A DNA stretch of 41,087 nucleotides from Saprospiraceae bacterium (GCA_022841505.1 JALHRK010000015.1:1-41087); one strand, 5' to 3'; shown: positions 16,604 to 24,483, counted from the stretch's first letter. Notes: generated from the letters alone by a model not told the origin. Made by a program: numbers and translations.

Positions 16604-17173
16604 ATGGAAAACACCAACAAAGACGGTTGGAAATTGGAACGCTCTGAACCAGGCCCCGGCCTGAAGATCTTCCGAAGCCGGTTCGACTACATGCTCAACC
16701 CCCGCAACGGCAAAACGGAAGCCATGATTATCCTCGAAGGCGCTGATGCCGCCAACATTGTGGCCGTGACACCGGATCGCCAGATCGTTTTTGTTCGGCA
16801 ATACCGCTTTGGCACGGGAACCGACACCCTGGAGTTGCCAGGCGGCGCAGTGAATCCCAACGAACCACAAGCCAATGCCGCCATGCGCGAACTGGCCGAA
16901 GAAACCGGCTACACCGCCCCTGAATGGCGACATCTCGGCAGTATTCCTTCCAATCCGGTGTTTATGAGCAGTTATATCTTCCATTGGTTGGCGCTCGGCG
17001 CAATGCCCACGCTGGAACAAAATCTCGATGATGGAGAAGCGGTGGAAGTGGTGTTGCTCCCTGAATCGGAAGTTTTGGACAAACTCTTAGCCGGCTGGTT
17101 TCAGCATACGCATACGGTGAATGCGTTGCTTCGGTATTTTGTGGAAAAAGGTGATTTGAGAGGGAGAGATTGA
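16604..17173 (+). CDS. NUDIX hydrolase (ADP-ribose pyrophosphatase-like)
   Basis: Hydrolyses a nucleoside diphosphate linked to another group, probably ADP-ribose or a nucleotide sugar, in the cytoplasm. The NUDIX box GGAVNPNEPQANAAMRELAEETGY lies near residues 77-100 with the REXXEE core intact (RELAEE). Upstream, VAVTPDRQIVFVRQYRFGTGTDTLELPGG is the usual ADP-ribose pyrophosphatase lead-in. The 189 aa length fits. ATG 16604 is used; the track start is a TTG four codons earlier. The 3' end runs into GAGAGAGGGAGG low-complexity sequence directly after the stop, then the hairpin element shared with 2619 and 30668. The downstream gene is convergent. Confidence 0.9.
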   Translation: MENTNKDGWKLERSEPGPGLKIFRSRFDYMLNPRNGKTEAMIILEGADAANIVAVTPDRQIVFVRQYRFGTGTDTLELPGGAVNPNEPQANAAMRELAEETGYTAPEWRHLGSIPSNPVFMSSYIFHWLALGAMPTLEQNLDDGEAVEVVLLPESEVLDKLLAGWFQHTHTVNALLRYFVEKGDLRGRD

Positions 17174-17200
17174 GAGAGGGAGAGAGAGGGAGGGAGTGCG
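17171..17200 (+). repeat. GAGAGGGAG purine-rich low-complexity run after the NUDIX stop
   Basis: GAGAGAGGGAGAGAGAGGG-type sequence begins at the NUDIX stop codon and continues the purine-rich coding end. It is similar in character to the GGGAGATA array after the kinase stop. Confidence 0.5.
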
Positions 17201-17215
17201 CTACATATTGTCGGG

Positions 17216-17337
17216 TGTCTGTTTTTTAGAGTTCGAGAGCAAGGCATGCGAAGGCCCCAAAAACGGGATTTTACACGCGTAAATGACCGATTTTGGGGCC
17301 TTCGCATAACGCAGCTATCGGACTATAAAAACAGACA
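17216..17337 (-). repeat. Covarying hairpin element, copy B
   Basis: On the minus strand the element starts TGTCTGTTTTTATAGTCC immediately after the TAG stop of the rsmF-like gene and ends AAAACAGACA. Outer arms are GCGAAGGCCCCAAAA / TTTTTGGGGCCTTCGC and the inner stem is TTTAC-GCGT-GTAAA. Ends and bulges match copies A and C; stems differ in both arms together. Placed between two convergent genes, it could act as a bidirectional terminator, but there is no typical GC stem plus U-tract. Confidence 0.85.
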
Positions 17338-18699
17338 CTACCTGATTTGCATCAAAATCCGCCACTCTTTGGGATAGTAATTATTCACCCGGTTCCCGAT
17401 CCCTTTAGCCCAACCCAGGCCCAGCCCTTCGTATTCCACCAACATCCAGCCTTGCGGAACGGGATTAAAAATGGGTGGTTCTTTTTTCAAAAAATGCAAC
17501 GCCTGTTCCCGCTCCAGCGCCACACGCGGCACATCGGGGTGAACGAGGGCGCTTAGCGCGAATTCGGGAGCTGGCAGAAAATCTTTGCCTTTAAACAAAC
17601 CAAGCGGCACGCCGAATGCGGATTGCCGAAGCATGGAACCCAGGTGCATACAATCCGCTACCTGCGCCTCCGGCAACGCCCGGAACGCGCCCTGCCAATC
17701 CTGAAAAACGACGATTCCTGCTTCCGGGGCCAACCAGGGGGCCAGGGATTCTATGTCGGTTTTTGAAGCCGGTTTCAACGTCCAGGCGGGCAGCGATTTG
17801 GCGGCTTTTTCAGCGGATTGATCCTTGCTTTCTTTGCGAAAACACGACAGGTAAAAACCTTCCCCCCGAACACGGTGGGGGTAGCACTGGTAACCTATAT
17901 CTTTATGAACCAGGCCCCATTCGGCAGGCAACGCAAGTTCAAGCGCCTGAAAAGATGCCTGTTCCAACAACCAGGCGGCGTTGTTTTCGTTTTCTTCGTC
18001 GTTGTAGGTGCAGGTGCAGTACAACAGCACGCCGCCGGGGCGAACCAAGGCTGCGGCTTCCGCCAGAATGCGTCGTTGCCGGGCTGAACAATGTGCGGTA
18101 TGGGCCGGCGACCATTCTTTCACCGCGTCCGGATCTTTGCGGAACAAACCTTCGCCCGAACAGGGCGCGTCTACCAGCACCAGATCGAACCAGCCTTGCA
18201 ACGCTTTGAAGTCGCGGCTGTCGTGCTGACTGGTGTGCGTGCAGGGATGGCCCCATTTGGCTATATTGTATTGCAGGGTTTGGTAGCGGTTGCGGATGAC
18301 TTCGTTGGAAAGCAGCAAACTCCCCGCCGGCAATACGGAAGCCAGCAGGGTACTTTTTCCCCCGGGCGCAGCGCACAAATCCAGCACCCGAAGCGGTTGA
18401 CCGGCAGGCACGCATTGCTGAACAGCTGTTGCAACCAGCATCGAAGAAGCTTCCTGCACGTAATAAGCGCCGGCGTGGAATCGCGGATCGAGCGTAAAAA
18501 TCGGGCGCTCTGCGAGGTACCTTCCGGCCGCGTACCAAGGCACCGGCTCCAGGGTCTCGTTTTTCAATCCGCTTTCTTTCCCGGGATTCAGGTGGATGCT
18601 GATTGGCGCAGGCCGCTGGAGGGCTTCCAGAAAGGCAGCCGTTTCTGCGCCAAGCAGGCTACGCATTTGCGCTAAAAAAGGCTCTGGAAGGTTATTCAT
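17338..18699 (-). CDS. rsmF: rRNA (cytosine-C5) methyltransferase, RsmF/NOL1-NOP2-Sun family
   Basis: Methylates a cytosine of ribosomal RNA using SAM. The SAM site is VLDLCAAPGGKST (about residues 105-117). The two family cysteines are present: the release cysteine Cys180 in DAPCSGEG and the nucleophile Cys230 in CTCTYN. An N-terminal segment with ISIHLNPGK and a C-terminal region from about 330 ending GWAKGIGNRVNNYYPKEWRI match the RsmF-type architecture with PUA-like tail. The 453 aa length fits RsmF better than RsmB, but the exact target base is inferred. Its TAG stop abuts a hairpin repeat whose left end reads TAGTGTCTG in copy A too, so the stop may be supplied by the repeat. Confidence 0.88.
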   Translation of the reverse strand: MNNLPEPFLAQMRSLLGAETAAFLEALQRPAPISIHLNPGKESGLKNETLEPVPWYAAGRYLAERPIFTLDPRFHAGAYYVQEASSMLVATAVQQCVPAGQPLRVLDLCAAPGGKSTLLASVLPAGSLLLSNEVIRNRYQTLQYNIAKWGHPCTHTSQHDSRDFKALQGWFDLVLVDAPCSGEGLFRKDPDAVKEWSPAHTAHCSARQRRILAEAAALVRPGGVLLYCTCTYNDEENENNAAWLLEQASFQALELALPAEWGLVHKDIGYQCYPHRVRGEGFYLSCFRKESKDQSAEKAAKSLPAWTLKPASKTDIESLAPWLAPEAGIVVFQDWQGAFRALPEAQVADCMHLGSMLRQSAFGVPLGLFKGKDFLPAPEFALSALVHPDVPRVALEREQALHFLKKEPPIFNPVPQGWMLVEYEGLGLGWAKGIGNRVNNYYPKEWRILMQIR

Positions 18700-18737
18700 T
18701 AGATTGAAGGCATTAGATAAAAGACATTAGACAGACA
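18700..18737 (-). repeat. Post-stop repeats with 13 bp shared with the hairpin-element end
   Basis: After the M20 peptidase stop the minus strand reads TAGTGTCTGTCTAATGTC and then TCTAATG twice more. TAGTGTCTGTCTA is identical to the left end and flank of hairpin copy A (2616-2628). It could be a solo end of that element or a chance match. Confidence 0.5.
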
Positions 18738-20327
18738 CTACTTAAAGTCAATCAACATAATCGCCGCAAGGGTCTCAATCCCATCCCAAAGAAAGCTAAG
18801 TTGTACATTTTCATTTTCGCCATGCTGGTTGTTGTCGTAATTGACCACAGGAACGGAGATGGGTGGGGTATTCAACACCTCTTCAAACAGGTACAAGGGC
18901 AAACTTCCGCCCGCCGAGGGCATTAGCACAATCTCCTGATCCGAGGTGGCTTTGACGGCCTGGATCACCAATTTGGAAATGGGCAAATCCATGGAGGTGC
19001 GTTGGGCGTTGTAGCCTGTTGCAGCGCGGATCGTGGCGATATTCGGGTGCGTCAGGCGCTCTTCGTCGGTCGGTTCGCGGTCGAGTACATAGTAACCCTG
19101 CGCGCGGATGTGGTCCACCACCTTTTGCACCTGGCGTTTGTGGTCGTTGCCTTTCACTAAGCGCAGGTCGAGCGTGACCGTCGCCATGGTGGGGATGATG
19201 TTGCTGGCCAATTTGCCCACATTGGCGCTCACGATGCCGTTAATGTTCAGCGTTGGCAGGGTGATGATGGATTCCAAAAACGAAAGGGACGGGTTTTCCG
19301 CCTCTGCAAAAGCTAATTCCTGCTGCATCATAGGGGCCGGATCGGGAATGGCCGCCAACGCGGCGCGTTCGGATGTGCTGAGGGGTACCACATCGTCGTA
19401 AAATCCAGGGATCAGCACTTTGCCTTCGTCGTCTTTCATGGTGGCCAGCAACCGCACCAGTTTCATGGCAGGATTGGGCGCCCAGTTGCCGTAATTTCCG
19501 CTGTGCAGCGGGCGTTTGGCGCCAAAGATCGTCAAGTTCAGGTTCACATCGCCGCGCACGCCGAAAGTGATTTGTTTTTTGCCCGAAGCATGCATGGGGC
19601 CATCGCAGATGATCCAGGCATCGGCTTTGAGCAGGTCGCGGTGTTTTTCTAAAATTTCTCCGAGGTTTGTGGAACCTTTTTCCTCTTCGCCTTCAAAGAA
19701 AAATTTGAGGTTGATTTTGGGTGCAAGCTTGGTGCGCCGGATGGCGTCGTAGGCGTTCAAGATCGTGAAAACTCCCGCTTTGTCGTCTGCGGCCGCACGG
19801 GCGTACAGGCGCCATTGGGGCTGGAGTAGTATGCTGGAAGTCTCCGTACCGCGAAACTCCGATTTCGCGGAGGGCAACGAACTTGCAGTGGGGAAATCTA
19901 TGAGTTGCCCGCCTTTGTCCAACGGTGCAGTCGCCAATTGCGGCTTAAACGGCGACAGGCCCTCCGCCCATTTGTCGGGGTTCACCGGTTGGCCGTCGTA
20001 GTGGGCGTAAAAAATCAAGGTTCTGGTGGCGCCGGGTGTCAGTACTTCTCCGTAAACCGCAGGAATGGCGCCGGGCGTATCGGCCTCCAGCAGGCGCGCG
20101 TTGCCGATTCCCCGCTTTTTCATCATCTCTACGACATACCGGGCGTTGATTTGCAACTGCTCGGGGTCGTTCATGGTGTTGGGCAGGGAAAGAAATTCGA
20201 CGTATTCCTTCAACAACTCGTAATGCCGGGGCTGGTGGTCGGAACGGATGGCCTGAACGGCTTTGTTTTGGCCGGAAAGGATGGTTGTCGAAAGGATCAA
20301 AAAAAGGAAAAGAATGGATTTTTTCAT
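18738..20327 (-). CDS. Secreted M20/M25/M40 family zinc peptidase
   Basis: Exported metallopeptidase, probably a dipeptidase or carboxypeptidase. Signal peptide MKKSILFLFLILSTTILSGQ is at the N-terminus. Zinc and catalytic residues are readable: His109 and Asp111 in FYAHYDGQPV, Asp181/182 in RAAADDKAG, Glu214-Glu215 in FFEGEEEKGS, and a C-terminal His in NNQHGENEN. The inserted dimerisation domain lies about residues 255-415. The length of 529 aa is at the upper end of the family. ATG 20327 is chosen over the track start because it begins the signal peptide. A TTG-N20-TACCTTGC promoter-like pair lies just upstream. Its own TAG stop is followed by the TGTCTGTCTA sequence described separately. 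Confidence 0.92.
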   Translation of the reverse strand: MKKSILFLFLILSTTILSGQNKAVQAIRSDHQPRHYELLKEYVEFLSLPNTMNDPEQLQINARYVVEMMKKRGIGNARLLEADTPGAIPAVYGEVLTPGATRTLIFYAHYDGQPVNPDKWAEGLSPFKPQLATAPLDKGGQLIDFPTASSLPSAKSEFRGTETSSILLQPQWRLYARAAADDKAGVFTILNAYDAIRRTKLAPKINLKFFFEGEEEKGSTNLGEILEKHRDLLKADAWIICDGPMHASGKKQITFGVRGDVNLNLTIFGAKRPLHSGNYGNWAPNPAMKLVRLLATMKDDEGKVLIPGFYDDVVPLSTSERAALAAIPDPAPMMQQELAFAEAENPSLSFLESIITLPTLNINGIVSANVGKLASNIIPTMATVTLDLRLVKGNDHKRQVQKVVDHIRAQGYYVLDREPTDEERLTHPNIATIRAATGYNAQRTSMDLPISKLVIQAVKATSDQEIVLMPSAGGSLPLYLFEEVLNTPPISVPVVNYDNNQHGENENVQLSFLWDGIETLAAIMLIDFK

Positions 20328-20350
20328 GAACCTGATATTTTCAAGATCAT

Positions 20351-20381
20351 GCAAGGTAAGATAAGCTTTGCAGTACGGCAA
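20351..20381 (-). promoter_or_regulatory. Putative promoter of the M20 peptidase gene
   Basis: On the minus strand TTG (20381-20379) and TACCTTGC (20358-20351) are 20 bp apart, close to the TTG/TAnnTTTG pattern of Bacteroidota. It sits between the start codon and the 189 bp inverted-repeat element. Confidence 0.35.
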
Positions 20382-20389
20382 GGCTTTTT

Positions 20390-20578
20390 AGGGTCGCTGA
20401 AATAATAACTATACACATTCTCAGGAGGCCTTTTGCTCCTACCCTGCGTTGGAGAACCGCCTCCCTTAGCTATGGCTAAGGTCGGGAACCTCCGCCCCCG
20501 AATAAATTCGGGACAGGCCTTGGTTAGAACCAAAATGCCTTGCCTGGTAAAAGCGACACTTATTAATTCAGCGACCCT
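20390..20578. repeat. 189 bp inverted-repeat element with nested hairpins
   Basis: Ends AGGGTCGCTGAAATAATAA and TTATTAATTCAGCGACCCT form terminal inverted repeats with one mismatch over about 18 bp. Inside are hairpins AGGAG-CTCCT, CCTTAGC-GCTAAGG, CCCGAAT-ATTCGGG and TTGGTT-AACCAA. It encodes no transposase. TGCGTT in the left part and ATGCCTTGC in the right part also occur in the same relative places in the hairpin element (copies A-C), hinting at distant kinship. No flanking duplication is obvious. It occupies most of the 315 bp gap between the M20 and DUF2809 genes. Confidence 0.8.
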
Positions 20579-20642
20579 TAGGGGAACCCAACGAAACTCG
20601 GGTGGATCCCTGTCTTAGAAAAAATCGAACTTTTCCCGTAAC

Positions 20643-21038
20643 CTACTTGCTGTTGTACCAATGATTCTGTCCCATTGCTGCAGCCTTTTCCAAAACTAAT
20701 ACAAACCCAATTCCCAGTGTATAAGCTACGAGATCCATCCAATCGAAGGAAGTTCCGATTAAGATGCGTGCAATTTTTGAATGTTGAAGCCCAAGCGTTT
20801 CAACAATTTTTAAATATTGCAAGAATTCAATGGTATAAGAAAAAAGCAAAACAAAAATAGTCGCAGCAAAAACGGATACATCAAAAAAAGACCGGACAAA
20901 GCAATAAATCAGTATCACGACGAGGAAATCTCCAAGATACGGCCGGATAAAGCCGTCGCGAAGAAAAAAGCCAATACCAAGCTCAATGGCGAACAGAAGG
21001 ATTGAATAAATAAAATAACGAGCCCGAAATTTGAACAT
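20643..21038 (-). CDS. DUF2809-like membrane protein
   Basis: A 131 aa integral membrane protein with about four helices. The pattern FAIELGIGFFLRDGFIRPYLGDFLVVILIY, then SYTIEFLQYLKIVETLGL, and near the end SFDWMDLVAYTLGIGFVLVLE matches DUF2809, a family of unknown function found widely in Bacteroidota and Firmicutes. A VanZ-like resemblance is only in the helical layout. The start is ATG 21038. The gene is AT-richer than its neighbours, as is the DinB-like gene beside it, and both lie next to inverted-repeat elements, so a separate acquisition is possible but unproven. Confidence 0.78.
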   Translation of the reverse strand: MFKFRARYFIYSILLFAIELGIGFFLRDGFIRPYLGDFLVVILIYCFVRSFFDVSVFAATIFVLLFSYTIEFLQYLKIVETLGLQHSKIARILIGTSFDWMDLVAYTLGIGFVLVLEKAAAMGQNHWYNSK

Positions 21039-21049
21039 AGTAATATTGG

Positions 21050-21161
21050 GTTGGGTCCCATACTACTGGACATTTTCGTGCGATGAGACCTTGTAGGGGT
21101 TTTAGAAACCTATAAGGTCTGAAGCCCTGAAATGAAAATGTCCAGTAGTATGGTTGGGTCC
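21050..21161. mobile_element. MITE-like element with 19 bp perfect inverted ends and 9 bp duplication
   Basis: The element itself is 21059-21152 (94 bp). Its ends CATACTACTGGACATTTTC and GAAAATGTCCAGTAGTATG are perfect inverted repeats. GTTGGGTCC flanks it directly on both sides (21050-21058 and 21153-21161), which fits a 9 bp target duplication. The middle is a second hairpin, AGACCTTGTAGG / CCTATAAGGTCT. There is no coding capacity, so mobility would need a transposase elsewhere. It sits four bases past the stop of the DinB-like gene. Confidence 0.85.
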
Positions 21162-21164
21162 ACA

Positions 21165-21641
21165 CTATGCGGAACCTGTTATCATTTTTTTCAATAAGGA
21201 AATTTGACCTAAATGATAATAACTGTGTTCAATTACGCCTTCAATATTCCGCAGGTAACTTCCATACTTCTCGTCCACAAAAGGCTGATCAAAAATTTCA
21301 TCAGGCATTTCTTCTACTTTTTCAGCAAATTTTTCAGCATTGAGCAAAAAGGCATTCACTAAATTCATCCAATCCGTTTCACTTTTAATTTCAGGAAGAT
21401 CAAAACTGTATTTGTCCCTGATTTCAAGATTTCCGCCATTAAAAACATTTAATAGCCCCCCTAAATAATAGTTTATGTGAAAGGTCAAAACGGCAATGGT
21501 ATTTAAATGGTCTACCTTTTGAATGGCTTGTTCCCAATGAATACTCAAAATTTGTTCCTTAAAATTAGTGTTTGCAATCCATTTTCCGTTCAGCAGGACT
21601 TCCCGGAGCCGGTTAGCCAGATAAACATTTCTTGATGCCAT
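21165..21641 (-). CDS. DinB/DUF1572-like superfamily protein
   Basis: A 158 aa four-helix protein of the DinB (YfiT/bacillithiol transferase-like) superfamily. Three histidines that could bind metal are present: His in VLTFHINYYLGG (residue about 55) and two in the C-terminal VIEHSYYHLGQISLLKK, the usual H-x3-H signature. Members are thiol-S-transferases or of unknown function. Because a YpdA-like bacillithiol reductase is encoded in the same window, a role in low-molecular-weight thiol chemistry is conceivable, but the two genes are about 6 kb apart. The start is ATG 21641. The gene is AT-rich compared with flanking genes. Confidence 0.8.
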   Translation of the reverse strand: MASRNVYLANRLREVLLNGKWIANTNFKEQILSIHWEQAIQKVDHLNTIAVLTFHINYYLGGLLNVFNGGNLEIRDKYSFDLPEIKSETDWMNLVNAFLLNAEKFAEKVEEMPDEIFDQPFVDEKYGSYLRNIEGVIEHSYYHLGQISLLKKMITGSA

Positions 21642-21664
21642 TGTTTTTCGTTTTTTTACAGAAA

Positions 21665-22717
21665 CTACTTAAACTCTCTGAAATTTGTCGAAATACTCAA
21701 ATGATTAATCCCCCCTGCAAGATGGTAGTGCATGCGCCCATAATCTAAGCGGAAGCGATTAATTTTGATGCCGATTCCGTAGGTGAAACCTGCCAGGCTG
21801 CGGTAGCTTTCCACGCTAAGCTCTTTGCCCAGCAGCGCTGCATAGCCGGCGCGCAGGCGGAAATTTTCCTTTTTGCCAAACAGAAATTCGCCGTTAAAAA
21901 CGAAATGGCGCAGGAAGTTATCGAAAAAGACGGCACTTTGGCTGCGCTCTGTGGGCTCTTCACCAAAGAAAGCGGTATCGTCCTCCGCGTTCGGGTCATC
22001 GTAGAGCACGTTCCAGCGGTCGAAATAGCGGTAGATGACGGAAACGCGGAACGGCAGGTAGCGCAGGCGTTTGGAAACACCGAGTTGCATTTCAAAAGGC
22101 AGCTTTTCAAACGGGGCGCCTTCTTCATACGTGGTCAATTGGGTGCCGATGTTTTTGGCCACAAAAGCCACCGTGAGCAGGCGCGACGTATCAGAATACG
22201 TGACGCCGAGATCGCCGGAAATACCCATGGACTGAGCGCCGGCCAATTGCGATGAAATCCACTTGATGTTAGCGCCAACTGAAAGCCGGTCGTAAGCCTG
22301 GTAGCCTGCGCCGAGCACGACGGCGTATTCGGCCACTTTAAAGCTGCCGGTAACCTGCGCAAGCACGTCGGTCGCATCTAATTCCCCATAGTTGGTGTAT
22401 TGCACGCCCCCATGGAACGTGGTGCGCCATTTCTCAATGCTGTGCCCGTAAGCTGCGTAGCCGTTTTGGATGCCGGCAAAATGAAAATTGTGGTTGAAGG
22501 TCAGTTGCTGGTGCATGGAGGCGTTGAGCAGGGAAGGATTGGCGTGCGCCAGACTCACGTCGTCGTCCTGAACAGCAATCAGGTTGCCGCCCAGCGCGGT
22601 CACCCGGGCTGATGGCGACAGGTTCATAAAAGCATAGGTGCTGTTGCCGCCTAATTGGGCAAAACTGAAGACGTATGCGAATACAGCAGGCAACAGGGAG
22701 ATCGCTTTTTTGAGCAT
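21665..22717 (-). CDS. porQ: Type IX secretion system protein PorQ
   Basis: Outer-membrane beta-barrel protein of the T9SS attachment complex (with PorU, PorV and PorZ). A signal peptide (LLPAVFAYVFSFA) is followed by QLGGNSTYAFMNLSPSARVTALGGN, then VQDDDVSLAHANPSLL and HNFHFAGIQNGYAAYG, all diagnostic of the PorQ family. The rest is alternating beta strands ending in GINHLSISTNFREFK. The 350 aa length is usual. PorQ is related to the PorV/FadL barrel group. Its presence supports the T9SS sorting assignment of the giant protein at 31102. In many genomes porQ lies next to cmk; that partner is not here. Confidence 0.9.
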   Translation of the reverse strand: MLKKAISLLPAVFAYVFSFAQLGGNSTYAFMNLSPSARVTALGGNLIAVQDDDVSLAHANPSLLNASMHQQLTFNHNFHFAGIQNGYAAYGHSIEKWRTTFHGGVQYTNYGELDATDVLAQVTGSFKVAEYAVVLGAGYQAYDRLSVGANIKWISSQLAGAQSMGISGDLGVTYSDTSRLLTVAFVAKNIGTQLTTYEEGAPFEKLPFEMQLGVSKRLRYLPFRVSVIYRYFDRWNVLYDDPNAEDDTAFFGEEPTERSQSAVFFDNFLRHFVFNGEFLFGKKENFRLRAGYAALLGKELSVESYRSLAGFTYGIGIKINRFRLDYGRMHYHLAGGINHLSISTNFREFK

Positions 22718-22839
22718 GGGTAGAAGTTCTTATCCGTTAAAATTAAGATTTAAATGACGAAGTTGAGCAGCATACAAAAGGCGAACGCAAATCCTGAATG
22801 AATATTTTTGGTCGGTGTTTCCTTAGCATGTGATCGGTT

Positions 22840-23010
22840 TGTTGTTCGTGGTTCGTTAAGGGTTGTTCGTTAGGTTTCTGGATGAATCGGATGCGAGAAC
22901 AGAACGACGTTTCGACTTGCTTCGACTTCGCTCAGTACAAGCCGCTCAACGAACAGCGAACAACCGACAACGAACAACGACTTCTGACCAATCATCAAAT
23001 TTTCAAATCT
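22840..23010. repeat. Composite GTTCGTTGTTCG repeat, copy 1, with internal insertion
   Basis: Shares CGTTAGGTTTC, AATCGGATGCGAGAACA and AACAACCGACAACGAACAAC with 30964-31111 in the same order. Here the middle is interrupted by TTCGACTTGCTTCGACTTCG-type sequence (about 22908-22950), a second dispersed repeat also seen near 6669-6707. The left and right parts are loosely complementary. It ends in TTTGAAGA words (minus strand) that overlap the end of the PLP-enzyme gene. Confidence 0.75.
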
Positions 23011-24190
23011 TCAAATCACCTTCCCCTCTATACGTTGGCACACAATCCACGACCCGGTCGCCCTGAATCAGGTAGAGTACTTTAAAATGCTCGCACAGTT
23101 CTCCAGCTTTGGCGTGTCGGAAAAAGATGGGGTCGCCCAAATGCAACGGTTGCGAGCCTCGGTACAAAATGGGCGTTTGCACTTCTCCTGCGCCTTCGTT
23201 GGGCAAAAGCGAGGCGCCTTCCGGCAAATACGGCGTCGGGAGTTTTGCTTTGCCAGCTGCTCCGGAAGCTACATACCCACCACCGTAGCAGGTAAAAATA
23301 TCAAGCTCGGGCTGACGGGTAATGTCTAATGCAAATCCAGCAGCGGGCAGGTGGTGAAAATGCCGATACCCATCGAACAGGGTAGGCGCATAAAACGCCG
23401 AGCCGGCGGTCACTTCCGTCACGACCGCTTCTTCGGAAGAAGTTTCCAGGCTTCCCGTACCTCCGGCATTCACAAAACGAAGGTTTTCAGCGCCGATGGC
23501 CGCCACGACCTCAGCCCGCAAAGCCCGCACTTTGGACAAAGCCCGGTTTTGCAGCAGCCGGATGACCTGGTTTTTAAAAAACTGTCCGGACACATGATCG
23601 CCCAGTCCGGCAAGCTGTGCCTCGTAGCCCATGATCCCATCCAATCGCAGCCCATCATACTGTTGAATGGTTTCAAAAAGCGCCTTTGCTTGTGCAGCCG
23701 AGCGGATGCCCGAGCGTTGTACCCCGAAGTGGAGTCCGGGAAATTTGGTAGACATATCCACGTCTATACATATCGGGAGTTGCACTTTTTTTTCTATTGC
23801 GGCGCGATTGGCCAAGGCAATGTGCTGCGGGCAATCCACCATCAGCGTGAGGCATTTCCCGCGGGCGACTTCTTCCGCCACAGCGGCCAAATCCGTTGCA
23901 TCACAGGAAGGATAGGCGATCAGCAGGTCATCGAATCCCTGGCGGCTCAAAAAAACTGCTTCCCTGGCATGGTAAGCCATAACGCCCTGGTAGCGATCGT
24001 GACTTTGGAGCACCCGGAACAGCAGCGCCTGGCAACGAATGGATTTGGAAGCCACCCGAATTTGTTTGCTGCCGGCCCTTTTTAACACTTGCCGGACATT
24101 GTTGTCAAAATAATCCAGGTCTACAAAAGCCGCTGGTTTTGAGACGTTACGGAGGGCTTCCCGGTATCGGTTGTATGAATCTGAAGACAT
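23003..24190 (-). CDS. PLP-dependent amino acid aldolase/deaminase (D-threonine aldolase-like)
   Basis: Fold-type III PLP enzyme related to alanine racemase, D-threonine aldolase and D-serine dehydratase. The N-terminal barrel begins KPAAFVDLDYFDNNV and carries the likely PLP lysine Lys49 in RVASKSIRC, with ICIDVDMSTKFPGLHFGV further on. The C-terminal D-Ser_dehydrat domain (from about 265) has the metal-ligand region: His and Cys in FRHAKAGELCEHFK. It is annotated in related genomes as amino acid deaminase/aldolase. The length of 395 aa fits. The last four codons (DLKI) and the stop lie in a TTTGAAGA-type repeat, so the C-terminus may have been remodelled by that repeat. It is divergent from the tRNA. 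Confidence 0.86.
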   Translation of the reverse strand: MSSDSYNRYREALRNVSKPAAFVDLDYFDNNVRQVLKRAGSKQIRVASKSIRCQALLFRVLQSHDRYQGVMAYHAREAVFLSRQGFDDLLIAYPSCDATDLAAVAEEVARGKCLTLMVDCPQHIALANRAAIEKKVQLPICIDVDMSTKFPGLHFGVQRSGIRSAAQAKALFETIQQYDGLRLDGIMGYEAQLAGLGDHVSGQFFKNQVIRLLQNRALSKVRALRAEVVAAIGAENLRFVNAGGTGSLETSSEEAVVTEVTAGSAFYAPTLFDGYRHFHHLPAAGFALDITRQPELDIFTCYGGGYVASGAAGKAKLPTPYLPEGASLLPNEGAGEVQTPILYRGSQPLHLGDPIFFRHAKAGELCEHFKVLYLIQGDRVVDCVPTYRGEGDLKI

Positions 24191-24213
24191 TTGATGTGAA
24201 CTTTTTAATTTTT

Positions 24214-24246
24214 TTTGGTGCTTATCTCCAAAATGGCCTATATTTG
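24214..24246 (+). promoter_or_regulatory. Promoter of tRNA-Cys (TTTG / TATATTTG)
   Basis: TTTG at 24214-24217 and TATATTTG at 24239-24246 are 21 bp apart, a full match to the Bacteroidota promoter pattern TTTG and TAnnTTTG. The tRNA starts 37 bp after the box, leaving a short 5' leader. Confidence 0.65.
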
Positions 24247-24283
24247 CGTTCTCGATTCCAAAAGGGGTCGTTTTTTTTAAAAA

Positions 24284-24354
24284 GGTCGGGTGGCCGAGTG
24301 GCTAGGCAGAGGTCTGCAAAACCTCGTACAGCGGTTCGAATCCGCTCTCGACCT
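24284..24354 (+). tRNA. tRNA-Cys (anticodon GCA)
   Basis: A complete cloverleaf can be drawn. The acceptor stem GGTCGGG pairs with CTCGACC with one G-U pair. The D-arm is GCC-GAGTGGCTA-GGC. The anticodon arm GAGGT-CTGCAAA-ACCTC exposes GCA. The T-arm AGCGG-TTCGAAT-CCGCT has the invariant TTCGA. CCA is not encoded. It has its own promoter upstream and a terminator seven bases downstream. The ORF track draws a long ORF through it (24139-25506), whose first part is therefore spurious. Confidence 0.97.
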
Positions 24355-24360
24355 CAGGTT

Positions 24361-24400
24361 AAAGCCCTTTTCTGCAATGCCGGAAGAGGGCTTTTTCTTT
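24361..24400 (+). terminator. Rho-independent terminator after tRNA-Cys
   Basis: AAAGCCCT and AGGGCTTT form an 8 bp stem with an 18 nt loop, the 3' arm running into TTTTTCTTTT. It separates the tRNA from the asparaginase gene. Confidence 0.8.
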
Positions 24401-24483
24401 TATTCCTGCAATCTCTGTACTTTTCCCTCAAGATTTTTTGTATCATTGCTGGCACTCAAGTTCCCACTTACAATCCAGTTAAC

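Noticed and set aside
20643-21641. DUF2809 and DinB-like genes as a horizontally acquired island
   Set aside because: They look AT-richer and lie next to inverted-repeat elements, but there is no integrase, attachment site or direct repeats around the pair, so transfer is not supported.
24139-24483. N-terminal extension of the asparaginase ORF
   Set aside because: It runs through the tRNA-Cys promoter, tRNA and terminator; the ATG at 24484 starts a good Tat/lipoprotein signal.
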